Shown here in pieces: positions 1 through 12,256 of a stretch of DNA of 64,000 bases (position 1 is the first letter of the stretch; each line of letters begins with the position of its first letter). The translations under genes and the position numbers were made by a program. The DNA is from Stomorhina lunata (Eukaryota; Arthropoda; Insecta; Diptera; Rhiniidae). A model generated the notes under the pieces. That model was given only the letters and a program-made list of their open reading frames with translations. It was not told the DNA's origin and searched no databases. Where the stretch lies: contig OW121744.1 of NCBI GenBank assembly GCA_933228675.1, positions 101,911,622-101,975,621 of the forward strand. The letters run 5' to 3'.

Positions 1-1070
1 AAACAAGTTTCATTTAGTTAAGAAATGCGTTAGGAAAAACTTTTTTAGCTTGATTGCGTTTAATTTTTATACTTTTGTTGAAGCTGGAGTTTTGTATTTG
101 AAATTTCTTTGAAATTTTATAGAGGATTTGTTGTGTTATAAACTAGCAATTTTCAGCAGCCAAAAGACCCCACAACAAGAATAAGTATTAAATACAAATG
201 TAACTAAGTTTTACCTTAAAAAGGAATACAAATTCACCCCCTGAATTGAGTAAGTCGGTGGGGTGCCAAAGGTTAACGATACGGAAATAAGTGTTTAATA
301 AATTTTTGGTTAATAAAGCAATCTTTTCTCTTTTGTATATAATTTTATAACCTTTTCAAATACGTTTGAATAAACTTTTAACAAATGAACTAAAATAACT
401 TAACTAGCTTTTGTTTGCCAAACAAATACAAAAAAAAAGGAAAGACAAACAGACACTCACACATACACCTACAAATACTTATACATTTATACATATTCAT
501 TTTACCTTTTTTGTGTCCTTTTTATTATACAATAGTTTCCAGTAAATAGCAGCATCACCTCAAGTGTATTTCCCTCATAAAAAACTCATTTATTTAAGCT
601 TAATTTAACTTTAACACCTAAAAGTATACTATGCTTTTTTAACATGCATCTACTACTACTTAGAAGTATACTTTTAAAAAGTTCTTTTGTTACATAATAG
701 CATAATTTGTAGCAACAAACACTTGAGCCAAGGGTGGCCCGCAGTTAGAAAAAAAAGTGGTTTTTAACACTAAATCCAGGCAATTTATTTAAGTAAAGGC
801 GTCTTCGTGAAGGAAATGCAAAAAACAGAAGCAGCTACAGAAGTTTTCTTTATTAACTTCATTTTTAAAACCAGCGATTTATTCATATATTATAATATAA
901 AGCCATATATGAAGGATTTGGGTTTTATCTAAGAAGGAGGGAAATGAAACCAGCTCAGGCCAAGGCTCATAAAGAAATGATAAGAAAAGGAAAAATTTTA
1001 TATGGGTCCAAATTTTATATATAAAAATGAAAATTTTCTTTATAAAAATAAGAAAAAAAATACCATAGAC
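1..1070. other. AT-rich sequence, no gene seen
   Basis: I see no coding sequence, structured RNA or clear repeat here, only AT-rich sequence with short homopolymer runs. It may be intronic or intergenic. Confidence 0.5.
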
Positions 1071-1074
1071 CTTA

Positions 1075-2050
1075 GCTTTCTATAGAAATAAGTAATGACA
1101 ATAATAATAAAACCTAGTTTATAGAAGGTTTATAGAAAAAATTACGAAGATCAAGCTTTCTATAGAAAAAATGACAAAAGGTTAAGTTTTCTAAAGAAAA
1201 AATGACGAAAAGTCAAGTTTTCTATAGAAAAAATGACAAAAGGTTAAGTTTTCTATAGAAAAAATTACAAAAGGTTAAGTTTCCTATAGAATAAAATGAC
1301 GAAAGGTCAAGTTTCCTATAGAAAAAATGACCAAAGGTCAAGTTTTCTATAGAAAAAATGACCAAACGTCAAGTTTTTTATAGAAAAAATGACCAAAGGT
1401 CAAGTTTTCTATAGAAAAAATGACGAAATGTCAAGTTTTCTAAAGAAAAAATGACGAAAGGTCAAGTTTTCTAAAGAAAAAATGACGAAAGGTCAAGTTT
1501 TCTATAGAAAAAATGACGAAACGTCAAGTTTTCTATAGAAAAAATTACAAAAGGTCAAGTTTTCTATAGAAAAAATGACGAAATGTCAAGTTTTCTATAG
1601 AAAAAATGACGAAAGGTCAAGTTTTCTATAGAAAAAATGACGAAAGGTCAAGTTTTCTATAGAAAAAATAACGAAAGGTGAAGTTTTCTATAGAAAAAAT
1701 GACGAAAGATCAAGTTTTCTATAGAAAAAATGACGAAAGGTCAAGTTTTCTATAGAAAAAATGACGAAGGTCAAGTTTTCTATAGAAAAAATGACGAAAA
1801 GTCAAGTTTTCTATAGAAAAATGACGAAAGGTCAAGTTTTCTATAGAAAAAATGACGAAAGGTCAAGTTTTCTATAGAAAAAATGACGAAGGTCAAGTTT
1901 TCTATAGAAAAAATGCCGAAAAGTCAAGTGTTCTATAGAAAAAATGACAAAAGGTCAAGTTTTCTATAGAAAAAATGACGAAATGTCAAGTTTTCTATAG
2001 AAAAAATGACGAAAGGTCAAGTTTTCTACAAAAAGAATGATGAAAGGTCA
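1075..2050 (+). repeat. Satellite A, variant 1 (31-bp unit)
   Basis: About 30 tandem copies of a 31-bp unit made of the palindrome TTTTCTATAGAAAA and a linker reading TGACGAAAGGTCAAG. Copies at the left edge (1075-1200) are degenerate. The centre (about 1200-2030) is regular, with single-base variants such as GACGAAATG and one-base losses (for example near 1768 and 1890). It passes into variant 2 without a break near 2050, so both variants belong to one array. The reverse-complement form of the family lies at 4621-5860. Confidence 0.95.
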
Positions 2051-3245
2051 AGTTTTCTATAGAAAAACTGACGATAGGCCAATTTTTCTATAGAAAAAAT
2101 GACGATAGGCCAATTTTTCTATAGAAAAAATGATGATAGGCCAATTTTTCTATAGAAAAAACGACGATATGCCAATTTTTCTATAGAAAAAATGATGATA
2201 GCCCAATTTTCTATAGAAAAAATGACGATAGGCCAATTTTTCTATAGAAAAAATGACGATAGGCCAATTTTTCTATAGAAAAAATGACGATAGGCCAATT
2301 TTTCTATAGAAAAAATGACGATAGGCCAATTTTTCTATAGAAAAAATGACGATAGGCCAATTTTTCTATAGAAAAAATGACGATAGGCCAATTTTTCTAT
2401 AGAAAAAATGACGATAGGCCAATTTTTCTATAGAAAAAATGACGATAGGCCAATTTTTCTATAGAAAAAATGACGACAGGTGAATTTTTCTATAGAAAAA
2501 ATGACGATAGGTGAATTTTTCTATAGAAAAAATGACGATTGGCCAATTTTTCTATAGAAAAAATGATGATAGCCCAATTTTCTATAGAAAAAATGACGAT
2601 AGGCCAATTTTTCTATAGAAAAAATGACGATAGGCCAATTTTTCTATAGAAAAAATGACGATAGGCCAATTTTTCTATAGAAAAAATGACGATAGGCCAA
2701 TTTTTCTATAGAAAAAATGACGATTGGCCAATTTTTCTATAGAAAAAATGATGATAGCCCAATTTTCTATAGAAAAAATGACGATAGGCCAATTTTTCTA
2801 TAGAAAAAATGACGATAGACCAATTTTTCTATAGAAAAAATGACGATAGGCCAATTTTTCTATAGAGAAAATGACGATAGGCCAATTTTTCTATAGAAAA
2901 AATGACGATAGGTGAATTTTTCTATAGAAAAAATGACGATAGGTGAATTTTTCTATAGAAAAAATGACGATAGGTGAATTTTTCTATAGAAAAAATGACG
3001 ATAGGCCAATTTTTCTATAGAAAAAATGACGATAGACCAATTTTTCTATAGAAAAAATGACGATAGGCCAATTTTTCTATAGAAAAAATGACGATAGGCC
3101 AATTTTTCTATAGAAAAAATGACGATAGGTGAATTTTTCTATAGAAAAAATGACGATAAGCCAATTTATCTATAGAAAAAATGACGATAGGCCTTAGATT
3201 TCTATAGAAAAAATTACGATAAACCATAGTTTTCTATAGAAAAAA
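2051..3245 (+). repeat. Satellite A, variant 2 (31-bp unit)
   Basis: About 38 copies of a 31-bp unit with the same CTATAG palindrome and a linker reading TGACGATAGGCCAA. Sub-variants (GGTGAA, GATTGGCC, GATAGCCC with one base lost) recur in blocks. For example, the set GATTGGCC then GATGATAGCCC occurs near 2540-2580 and again near 2722-2760, which indicates duplication of multi-unit segments by unequal exchange. Confidence 0.95.
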
Positions 3246-3475
3246 TTACTATAAAAGTTGTCCCTTATACTATTTTTTATAGAAAAGTTGTCGCCTTGAC
3301 TACTTTTCCTCAGAAAAGTTATCGCTTGGAGTTGTCGCTTGGACTACTTTTCTATAGAAAAGTTGTCGCTTGGACTACTTTTCTATAAAAAAGTTGTGGC
3401 TTGGACAACTTTTCTATAGAAAAGTTGTGGCGTGGACTACTTTTCTTTAGAAAAGTTGTCGCTTTGACTACCTTA
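3246..3475 (+). repeat. Satellite F, short block (31-bp unit)
   Basis: About seven copies carrying the palindrome CTTTTCTATAGAAAAG, with a linker that reads TTGTCGCTTGGACTA. It abuts satellite A and keeps the 31-bp length with an unrelated linker. Its edges are degenerate. Confidence 0.85.
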
Positions 3476-4620
3476 GTTGGTCCTGTTATCCTATTTTTTT
3501 TAATAACTACATTCTTAAGAACTTTTTCTCATCCTCCTTAAAATCCCCTATGTATTGTACATTATTTTTAGAAAAAAAAATATAGAAATTATGTTCATTT
3601 TTTTAACACTCCTCCCGAGTACTCTAAGGAATTTTGAGAATTTTTTTTCTGTTGCACTAACATACGCAGCTAGAATGGAATTTCTTTTAGTTTTTTTCGC
3701 TTGCGAACACGTATTTCGTTTAGTTGAAGAAAAATTTCTTATGAAAATTATATGCAAAATGCATATTTTTCATTTATTTTGTTTCTACTTAGTATTTGGC
3801 TTCTAAGGAGGACTAAGAGTTAAGGAACAAATTTCCTAGAAAGTAGAATAAAATTCCTTGTTGTATTTGTAAATGTATAATAGTGATGACTATGAAGATG
3901 ACATGTTTCTGTGTTGCATGCCACAAATAATAAGTCACAGCATCAGTCAGTTATTTTGTTGAATATGTGTGAGTCTTTATGTGTATGAAAGGTTAAAATA
4001 TGCAAGTGTGTATGTGTGTGTATGACTAATTCTAGGTATTTATGTATATAGTACAGCCGATCTTAGTGTTAAAATAACAAAGTTTTATTAAGCTTCAGCC
4101 ATCAGTTTCAGTTTTCTTCTTGGTATTCTTTTTTCTTCCAACTTTTCTTCATTTTCCTACTGTTTGTGTCTTTTGCACTTTTTAGGTCTTAGAAGTTTTC
4201 AGATCATGTACATTCACTCATTTCATTGTAATTTTTCCACACATACATGTTCATAATCCTAGTCCTGGCAACAAAATAAAAAGTTTTGCAAAAAAAAAAT
4301 ATATAAGTAGAAGTAATAAAGATTAGCTTGTATAGGATTTTAAGGATATTTGCGAAAATGTGTTTTTTTTTATCATATAAATGTGTTTGTATGAGAATTT
4401 ATTGTTTTGTGTAAAAATATTTTTCCAATTTTCTCTATGAAATATTCACGTACTCGGTAATAACTTTAACACATTTATGGTAAAATGTAAATTTCTATAT
4501 GAATTATTAGTTAAAAAGTACATTGTAATAAAGGATTTTTCAAATTTTAAACAAAAGGACAACGAAAAAAATGTTAAACAATTTTCTATAAATTATATAC
4601 AACTTTTTTTCGACTTTTTT
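3476..4620. other. AT-rich spacer between inverted A arrays
   Basis: No gene seen. Two overlapping short open frames at 3548-3806 sit on opposite strands, with no recognisable protein and no codon bias. The stretch separates the forward A array (1075-3245) from its reverse-complement partner (4621-5860), so it would be the loop if the two arrays paired. Confidence 0.5.
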
Positions 4621-5860
4621 CTCAAAAACTAAGACCTAACCTCAACCCTAAGTCCTAACGTCAACTTTTCTATAGAAAACTAAGGCCTATGGTCAACTTT
4701 TCTATAGAACACTAGGGCCTATCGTCAACTTTCCTATAGGAAACTAAGGCCTATCGTCAACTTTTCTATAGAAAGCTAAGGCTCATTGTCATTTTTTCTA
4801 TAGAAAAATTGGACTATCGTCATTTTTTCTATAGAAAAATTGGACTATCGTCATTTTTTTTATAGAAAAATTGGACTATCGTCATTTTTTCTATAGAAAA
4901 ATTGGACAATCGTCATTTTTTTTATAGAAAAATTTGACTATCGTCATTTTTTCTATAGAAAAATTGGACTATCGTCATTTTTTCTATAGAAAAATTGGAC
5001 TATCGTCATTTTTTCTATAGAAAAATTGGACTATCGTCATTTTTTCTATAGAAAAATTGGACTATCGTCATTTTTTCTATAGAAAAATTGGACTATCGTC
5101 ATTTTTTCTATAGAAAAATTAGCCTATCGTCATTTTTTCTATAGAAAAATTAGCCTATCGTCATTTTTCTATAGAAAAATTGGCCTATCGTCATTTTTTC
5201 TATAAAATTGGCCTATCGTCATTTTTTCTATAGAAAAATATGCCTATCGTTATGTTTTCTATAGAAAAATTGACCTTTCGTCATTTTTTCTACAGAAAAA
5301 TTGGCCTTTCGTCATTTTTTCTATAGAAAAATTGGCATATCGTCATTTTTTCTATAGAAAAATTGGCCTAACGTCATTTTTTCTATAGAAAAATTGGTCT
5401 ATCGTCATTTTTTCTATAGAAAATTGGCCTATCGTCATTTTTTCTATAGAAAAATATGCCTTTTGTCATTTTTTCTATAGAAAAATGGCCTATCGTCATT
5501 TTTCCTATAGAAAAATTGGCCTATCGTCATTTTTTCTATAGAAAAATTGTCCTATTGTCATTTTTTCTATAGAAAAATTGTCCTATTGTCATTTTTTCTA
5601 TAGAAAAATTGTCCTATTGTCATTTTTTCTATAGAAAAATTGGCCTATCATCATTTTTTCTATAGAAAAATTGGCCTATCGTCATTTTTTTTATAGAAAA
5701 ATTGGCCTATCGTCATTTTTTCTATAGAAAAATTGTCCTATTGTCATTTTTTCTATAGAAAAATTGTCCTATTGTCATTTTTTCTATAGAAAAATTGTCC
5801 TATTGTCATTTTTTCTATAGAAAAATTGGCCTATCATCATTTTTTCTATAGAAAACTATT
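4621..5860 (-). repeat. Satellite A in reverse-complement orientation
   Basis: About 38 copies of the reverse complement of satellite A: core TTTTCTATAGAAAA and linker TTGGCCTATCGTCA. The first few (4650-4790) have a variant linker containing CTAAGGCCTATCGTCAAC. A TTGGACTATCG block (4800-5110) and TTGTCCTATTG blocks (5540-5640 and 5725-5830) appear as homogenised runs. The second TTGTCC run, with its neighbours, looks like a duplicated segment. Confidence 0.95.
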
Positions 5861-7700
5861 TTTTTATAAAAAAATTCCTTTTTGAAGAATTTATATGAAA
5901 ACTTTCTCTAGGAAGAATATTTATTATATATTTATTATATATTTTTTTTTTGTAAAGAATTTCTATAGAACATTTTTTTGTAAAAAATTTTCTGTATAAA
6001 TTTTTTTTGTGAAGAATTTTCTATAGAAAATTTTTTCTGTGCAGAATTCTTAATAGAAAATTTTTTTTGTGAAGAATTTTCTATAGAAAATTTCATTTGT
6101 GTATAATTTTCTATAGAAAATTTTTTTATGAATAACTTTCTATAGAAATTTTTTCTGTGAAGAATTTTCTAAAGAAACTTTTTTCTGAGAAAATTTTTTT
6201 CTGGGAATAATTTTGTATAGAAAATTTTTTTGTGAAGAATTTTCCATAAACATTTTTTCTGTGAAAAATTTTCTATAAATGTTTTTTTTTTTGTGAAGAA
6301 TTTTCTGTGAAAAAAAAAATTCTATAAAGAATTTTCTGTAAAAATTTTTTTTCCGTGAAGAATTTTCTATACAAAATTTTTTCTGTAAAAAATTTTCTAT
6401 AGAAAATTTTTTATCTGAAGAGTTTATTTTTAGAAAATTTTTTCTGTAAAGAATTTTCTATAGAAAATTTTTTCTGTGAAGAATTTTTTTTAGAAAACTT
6501 TTTCTATGAAGAATTTTTTTTAGAAATTTTTTTCTGTAAAGAATTTTCCAAAGAAAGTTTTTTCTGTGAAGAATTTTATAAAGATAGTTTTTTCTGTGAA
6601 GAATATTCTATAGAAAATTTTTTCTGTGAAGAATTATTTTTTGAATTTTTTCTGTAAAGATATTTCTATGGAAAATTTTTTTTTTATAGAAATTTTTTTC
6701 TGTGAAGAGTTTTTTTAGAAAATTCGTTCTGTAAAGAATTTTCTATAGAAAATTTTTTCTGTGAAGAATTTTTTTTAGAAAATTTTTTCTGTAAAAAATT
6801 TTTTTTTAGAAAATTTTTTCTGTAAAGAATTTTCTATAGAAAATTTTTTCTGTGAAGAATTTTTTTAGAAAATTTTTTCTGTAAAGAATTTTTTTAGAAA
6901 ATTTTTTCTGTAAAGAATTTTCTATGGAAAGTTTTTTCTGTGAAGAATTTTCTATAAAAATTTTTTTCTGTGAAGAATTATTTTTTAATTTTTTCTGTAA
7001 ATATATTTCTATGGAAAATTTTTTTTTTCTATAGAAAATTTTTTCTGTGAATAATTTTCTATAGAAAATTTTTGTAAATTTAGTAATAATGCGAGGTTTT
7101 CGATCTGTCTAAATTGGGGATAATCCTCCTGAAGAGATGGCTTAACCAACCTTCGAAACGCGTCGAGGAATTTGGTTTCTCCGCAAACATTTTTTGGCTT
7201 TTTATCAATAAATTGATCTGTTACATTAATAAATAAATGTAACAGGTTTGGGATCAAATGCAAATACACTTCTTTTTGAAGGAAAATTTTTTCTGCGAAA
7301 ATTTTTTCTGTGTAGAATTTTCTATAGAAATTTTTTTGATACAAAAATTTTTCTATGAAAATTTTTTTATAGAAAATTTTTTATTAAAGATTTTTTTTGA
7401 AAATTTTTGCTCTAAAGAATTTTCTATAGACAATTTTTTCTGCATAGAATTTTCTATAGAAATTTTTGTCTATAAAGAATTTTTTTAATATATTTCTTTT
7501 TCTTCGACCTATTTCCTTTTTCGCAAAAATAATAATTTTTGCGATAAAGAATTTTTCTTTGAAAAATTTTCTATAGCAAATTTTTTCTGTGAAAAATTTT
7601 CTATAGAAAATTTTTTGTAAAGATTTTTCTATAGACATTTCTTTGTGAAGAATTTCCTAGAAAAAAAGTTTTTTATGTGAAAAATTTTCTATAAAAATTT
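5861..7700. repeat. Satellite G, degenerate ~30-bp CTATAG array
   Basis: Degenerate tandem repeats of about 28-31 bp combine TTTTCTATAGAAAA with a linker like TTTTCTGTGAAGAA. Many copies have lost the CTATAG core, and spacing varies through A and T run-length changes. Open frames across it (for example 7258-7488) are only repeat translations rich in F, K and I. A non-repetitive 0.2-kb segment is embedded at about 7075-7285. Confidence 0.85.
7075..7285 (-). repeat. Unique segment inside satellite, copy 1
   Basis: About 200 bp of normal-complexity sequence interrupts the satellite. On the minus strand it is open (part of a 111-codon frame, 7009-7344), but the frame runs into satellite on both sides. 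A ~160-bp copy lies in the opposite orientation at 14247-14406, also inside satellite. It includes TTTGCGGAGAAACCAAATTC, and this copy also has CGAAACGCGTCGAGG. I do not recognise the source. It could be a transposon remnant spread with the satellite. Confidence 0.7.
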
Positions 7701-9035
7701 TGTAATCCGCTTTCATTTAAACGTGTTCCCTGTGATCAATTTTCGTTACAAAATTTCCTTTGAGATCCCTTTTTTGTATAACATTTTTTTTGCTACCAAT
7801 TTTACTTAAAATTTCTCTCAGTGCTTAAGAAAATATTTACATGATCAGGCATTAACATGTTACAAAGTATTTCGTATGGAAAAAGGAAAACTTTGAAAAT
7901 TATATTGACAATGTTGCAATAACTGTAATACCAACATGTCAATGTAAATAATTGAAAATCCTTTGCACACACACACACACACATACAAATACGTGTATGT
8001 ATGTGTGTATGAGTAAAGGACTTTAAAAACAAAAACAAGGAAACCTTAAATCAAAACAACACGTTTGTCACATATTCTCATACATTCAAACTTCAGTTTG
8101 TGTGTGAAACAGATACAGACACACTCAATCCAGCAAATGCTAAAGCTCTTGAAGCCCCTACAAGGACTCTTTTGTAATCAGGAAAAAACTCAACAATTTC
8201 TTTTTTTTTTTTTTTTTGCTCGTATATGGTAATTAAAAGTTTTCATACAAAGTTTATATTTGTTAAAATAACAAAGTAATAAATACAATTTATTCAACAA
8301 AATATTTAACAAAAAAAAAATATTAAAATAAAATAAAAAGGGGATAAAACAAACACAAAAAACAGAGAAATAATAAAACAATAAATACTTTTTGTTTATA
8401 AATTGTACAATTTATTTATTTATATTTTATTAAAACCGAAAAAAATATTTAAAGTAGAAATTTGTCCAACTAGAGAAAAAAATTGTTCAAAAAAATGTAC
8501 ACTTTTGTTAAACAATAAACCAATTTAAATACAATATAGGAAAATACAATATTTTAAAAATATAATAAATAAACAAAAAATTACTATAAAAGGAGATTAA
8601 AATTATTTAAAAATTAAAAAAATTATATAGACACAATAAATTAAATATTAAGGTCCAGAATATTTCCAAAGAAAATTGTTCACAAGAATTAATTTTATAA
8701 GAAATTGCTTACAGAGAATTTTTTTTGTAGAAAATTGATAACAGACAATGTTTTCCAAAAAAAATTTTTAACGCAAAAAACTTCCCATAGACAATAATTC
8801 ACAGAGAAAACTTTTTATTAAAACTTAGAGTAACAATTTTTTTTCGAAAAACTCCATAGAAAACTTGCTCATGGAGAAAATTGTTTACACAAAAAATTTT
8901 CTATAGAATAGAAAACTATCCCTTAAAAATTGTTCATACAGAAAATGGTTCAAAGAGAAAACTTTCTATAGAAAATTGTTTGCCGGAAAAAGTTTCTATA
9001 AAAAATTGTTCAAAGAAAAAATTTTCAATAGAAAA
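7701..9035. other. AT-rich sequence with short microsatellites
   Basis: No gene seen. It contains a CA dinucleotide run near 7964-7983, a T run near 8200-8218, and scattered degenerate CTATAGAAAA motifs from about 8650 to 9030 that look like decayed satellite. Confidence 0.5.
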
Positions 9036-9039
9036 TTAT

Positions 9040-9745
9040 TATTCGATCTGAAGGTTTTGGAGACCACAAATATTGTACATAGATAGGTCTTAAAACTCAA
9101 TCAAATAATCTTCAAAATTAGTCAAATAATCAACCAACAGTCGTCAAGCAATCGTCAATAAATCATAAAACGATCGCCAAATAAAACTTGAACAATTCGT
9201 AAAACAATCATCAAACAATCGTCAATAAATCATAAACCAAATAAAATTTGAACAATTCGTAAAACAATCATCAAATAATCCTCTAAAGTTTTTAAATAAT
9301 TTTCGAACAATCATTAAACATTCGTCAAAAAAAACTATCAAAAATTTTCTAAAAATCATAAAGCAGTCTTCAAAAAATTCTCAAAAGTCAAACAATCATC
9401 AAACAATCCTCAATCATTCGCCAGGCAATCGTCAATTCATTATCGAAAATCAATAAAAATCATCAAACAGTCATCACCGTTAAACAAAAAATCGCCAAGC
9501 AATCAAAAAACAATCGTCAAATAATCGTCAAATAATCGTCAAACAACCATCAAACAATCATAAAGCAGCCGTCAAAAAATTCTTAAAAGTTTTCAGACAA
9601 TCATGGAACAATCATGAAATATTCGTCAAAAAATTATAAAATATTTCCAAACAATCACCAAGCAGGCATCAAAAATTCATCAGTCAATCGTTAATCAAAC
9701 AATCATTAAATAATTATCAAACAACTACCAAAAAATCGTCAATAT
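9040..9745 (+). repeat. Short-unit minisatellite (CAATCRTCAAA type)
   Basis: Irregular tandem copies of a roughly 10-13 bp unit resembling CAATCGTCAAA or CAATCATCAAA. A larger segment of about 60 bp is duplicated around 9175-9290 (shared AACAATTCGTAAAACAATCA). The repeat ends where satellite B starts. No coding potential seen. Confidence 0.8.
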
Positions 9746-12256
9746 TTTTCTATAGAAAAATTTTCGTTAGAAATATTTTTCAATAGAAAAATTTTCGATA
9801 GAAATATTTTTCAACAGAAAAATTTTCGATAGAAATATTTTCAATAGAAATATTTTTTATATAAAAATTTTCGATAGAAATATTTTTCTATAGAAAAATT
9901 TTCCAAAGAAATATTTTTCTATAGAAAAATTTTCTTTAGAAATATTTTTCTATAGAAAAATTTTCGATAGAAATATTTTTCTATAGAAAAATTTTCGATA
10001 GAAATATTTTTCTATAGAAAAATTTTCGATAGAAATATTTTTCTATAGAAAAATTTTCGATAGAAATATTTTTCTATAGAAAAATTTTCCAAAGAAATAT
10101 TTTTCTATAGAAAAATTTTCCAAAGAAATATTTTTCTATAGAAAAATTTTCGATAAAAATATTTTTCTATAGAAAAATTTTCGATAGAAATATTTTTCTA
10201 TAGAAAAATTTTCGATAGAAATATTTTTCTATAGAAAAATTTTCGATAGAAATATTTTTCTATAGAAAAATTTTCGATAGAAATATTTTTCTATAGAAAA
10301 ATTTTCGATAGAAATATTTTTGTATAGAAAAGTTTTCGATAGAAATATTTTTCTATAGAAAAATTTTCGATAGAAATATTTTTCTATAGAAAAATTTTCT
10401 ATAGAAAAATTTTCGATAGAAATATTTTTCTATAGAAAAAATTAGAAATATTTTTCTATAGAAAAATGTTCGTTAGAAATATTTTTCTATAGAAAAATTT
10501 TCGTTAGAAATATTTTTCTATAGAAAAATTTTCGTTAGAAATATTTTTCTATAGAAAAATTTTCGTTAGAAATATTTTTCTATAGAAAAATTTTCGTTAG
10601 AAATATTTTTCTATAGAAAAATTTTCTATAGAAAAATTTTCGATAGAAATATTTTTCTATAGAAAAAATTAGAAATATTTTTCTATAGAAAAATGTTCGT
10701 TAGAAATATTTTTCTATAGAAAAATTTTCGTTAGAAATATTTTTCTATAGAAAAATTTTCGTTAGAAATATTTTTCTATAGAAAAATTTTCGTTAGAAAT
10801 ATTTTTCTATAGAAAAATTTTCGTTAGAAATATTTTTCTATAGAAAAATTTTCGTTAGAAATATTTTTCTATAGAAAAATTTTCGTTAGAAATATTTTTC
10901 TATAGAAAAATTTTCGTTAGAAATATTTTTCTATAGAAAAATTTTCGTTAGAAATATTTTTCTATAGAAAAATTTTCGTTAGAAATATTTTTCTATAGAA
11001 AAATTTTCGTTAGAAATATTTTTCTATAGAAAAATTTTCGTTAGAAATATTTTTCTATAGAAAAATTTTCGTTAGAAATATTTTTCTATAGAAATATTTT
11101 CGTTAGAAATATTTTTCTATAGAAAAATTTTCGTTAGAAATATTTTTCTATAGAAAAATTTTAGTTAGAAATATTTTTCTATAGAAAAATTTTCGTTAGA
11201 AATATTTTTCTATAGAAAAATTTTCGTTAGAAATATTTTTCTATAGAAAAATTTTCGTTAGAAATATTTTTCTATAGAAAAATTTTCGTTAGAAATATTT
11301 TTCTATAGAAAAATTTTCGTTAGAAATATTTTTCTATAGAAAAATTTTCGTTAGAAATATTTTTCTATAGAAAAATTTTCGTTAGAAATATTTTTCTATA
11401 GAAAAATTTTCGTTAGAAATATTTTTCTATAGAAAAATTTTCGTTAGAAATATTTTTCTATAGAAAAATTTTCGTTAGAAATATTTTTCTATAGAAAAAT
11501 TTTCGTTAGAAATATTTTTCTATAGAAAAATTTTCGTTAGAAATATTTTTCTATAGAAAAATTTTCGTTAGAAATATTTTTCTATAGAAAAATTTTCGTT
11601 AGAAATATTTTTCTATAGAAAAATTTTCGTTAGAAATATTTTTCTATAGAAAAATTTTCGTTAGAAATATTTTTCTATAGAAAAATTTTCGTTAGAAATA
11701 TTTTTCTATAGAAAAATTTTCGTTAGAAATATTTTTCTATAGAAAAATTTTCGTTAGAAATATTTTTCTATAGAAAAATTTTCGTTAGAAATATTTTTCT
11801 ATAGAAAAATTTTCGTTAGAAATATTTTTCTATAGAAAAATTTTCGTTAGAAATATTTTTCTATAGAAAAATTTTCGTTAGAAATATTTTTCTATAGAAA
11901 AATTTTCGTTAGAAATATTTTTCTATAGAAAAATTTTCGATAGAAATATTTTTCTATAGAAAAATTTTCGATAGAAATATTTTTCTATAGAAAAATTTTC
12001 GATAGATATATTTTTCTATAGAAAAATTTTCTTTAGAAATATTTTTCTATAGAAAAATTTTCTTTAGAAATATTTTTCTATAGAAAAATTTTCGATAGAA
12101 ATATTTTTCTATAGAAAAATTTTCGTTAGAAATATTTTTCTATAGAAAAATTTTCGTTAGAAATATTTTTCTATAGAAAAATTTTCGTTAGAAATATTTT
12201 TCTATAGAAAAATTTTCGTTAGAAATATTTTTCTATAGAAAAATTTTCGTTAGAAA
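9746..12256 (+). repeat. Satellite B (31-bp unit), ~80 copies
   Basis: Roughly 80 tandem units of 31 bp (measured spacing 10760 to 10791), each combining TTTTTCTATAGAAAAATT with a linker TTCGTTAGAAATA. Flanking parts carry the GATAG linker variant (9746-10440 and about 11930-12110). The middle (about 10690-11930) is almost perfectly uniform with GTTAG, showing recent homogenisation. A segment carrying two shortened units is duplicated with a 227-bp offset (10466 versus 10693). The array ends sharply at a non-repetitive boundary near 12256. The reverse-complement partner is at 47876-49350. Confidence 0.97.

Noticed and set aside
1075..3245. Regular 31-bp repeats looking like a CRISPR array
   Set aside because: There are no unique spacers between repeats, no cas genes, and the context is clearly animal nuclear DNA; these are head-to-tail satellites.
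7009..7638. Open frames rich in F, K, I and E in satellite G
   Set aside because: They are translations of ATAGAAAATTTT-type repeats on both strands, with no domain or codon bias.
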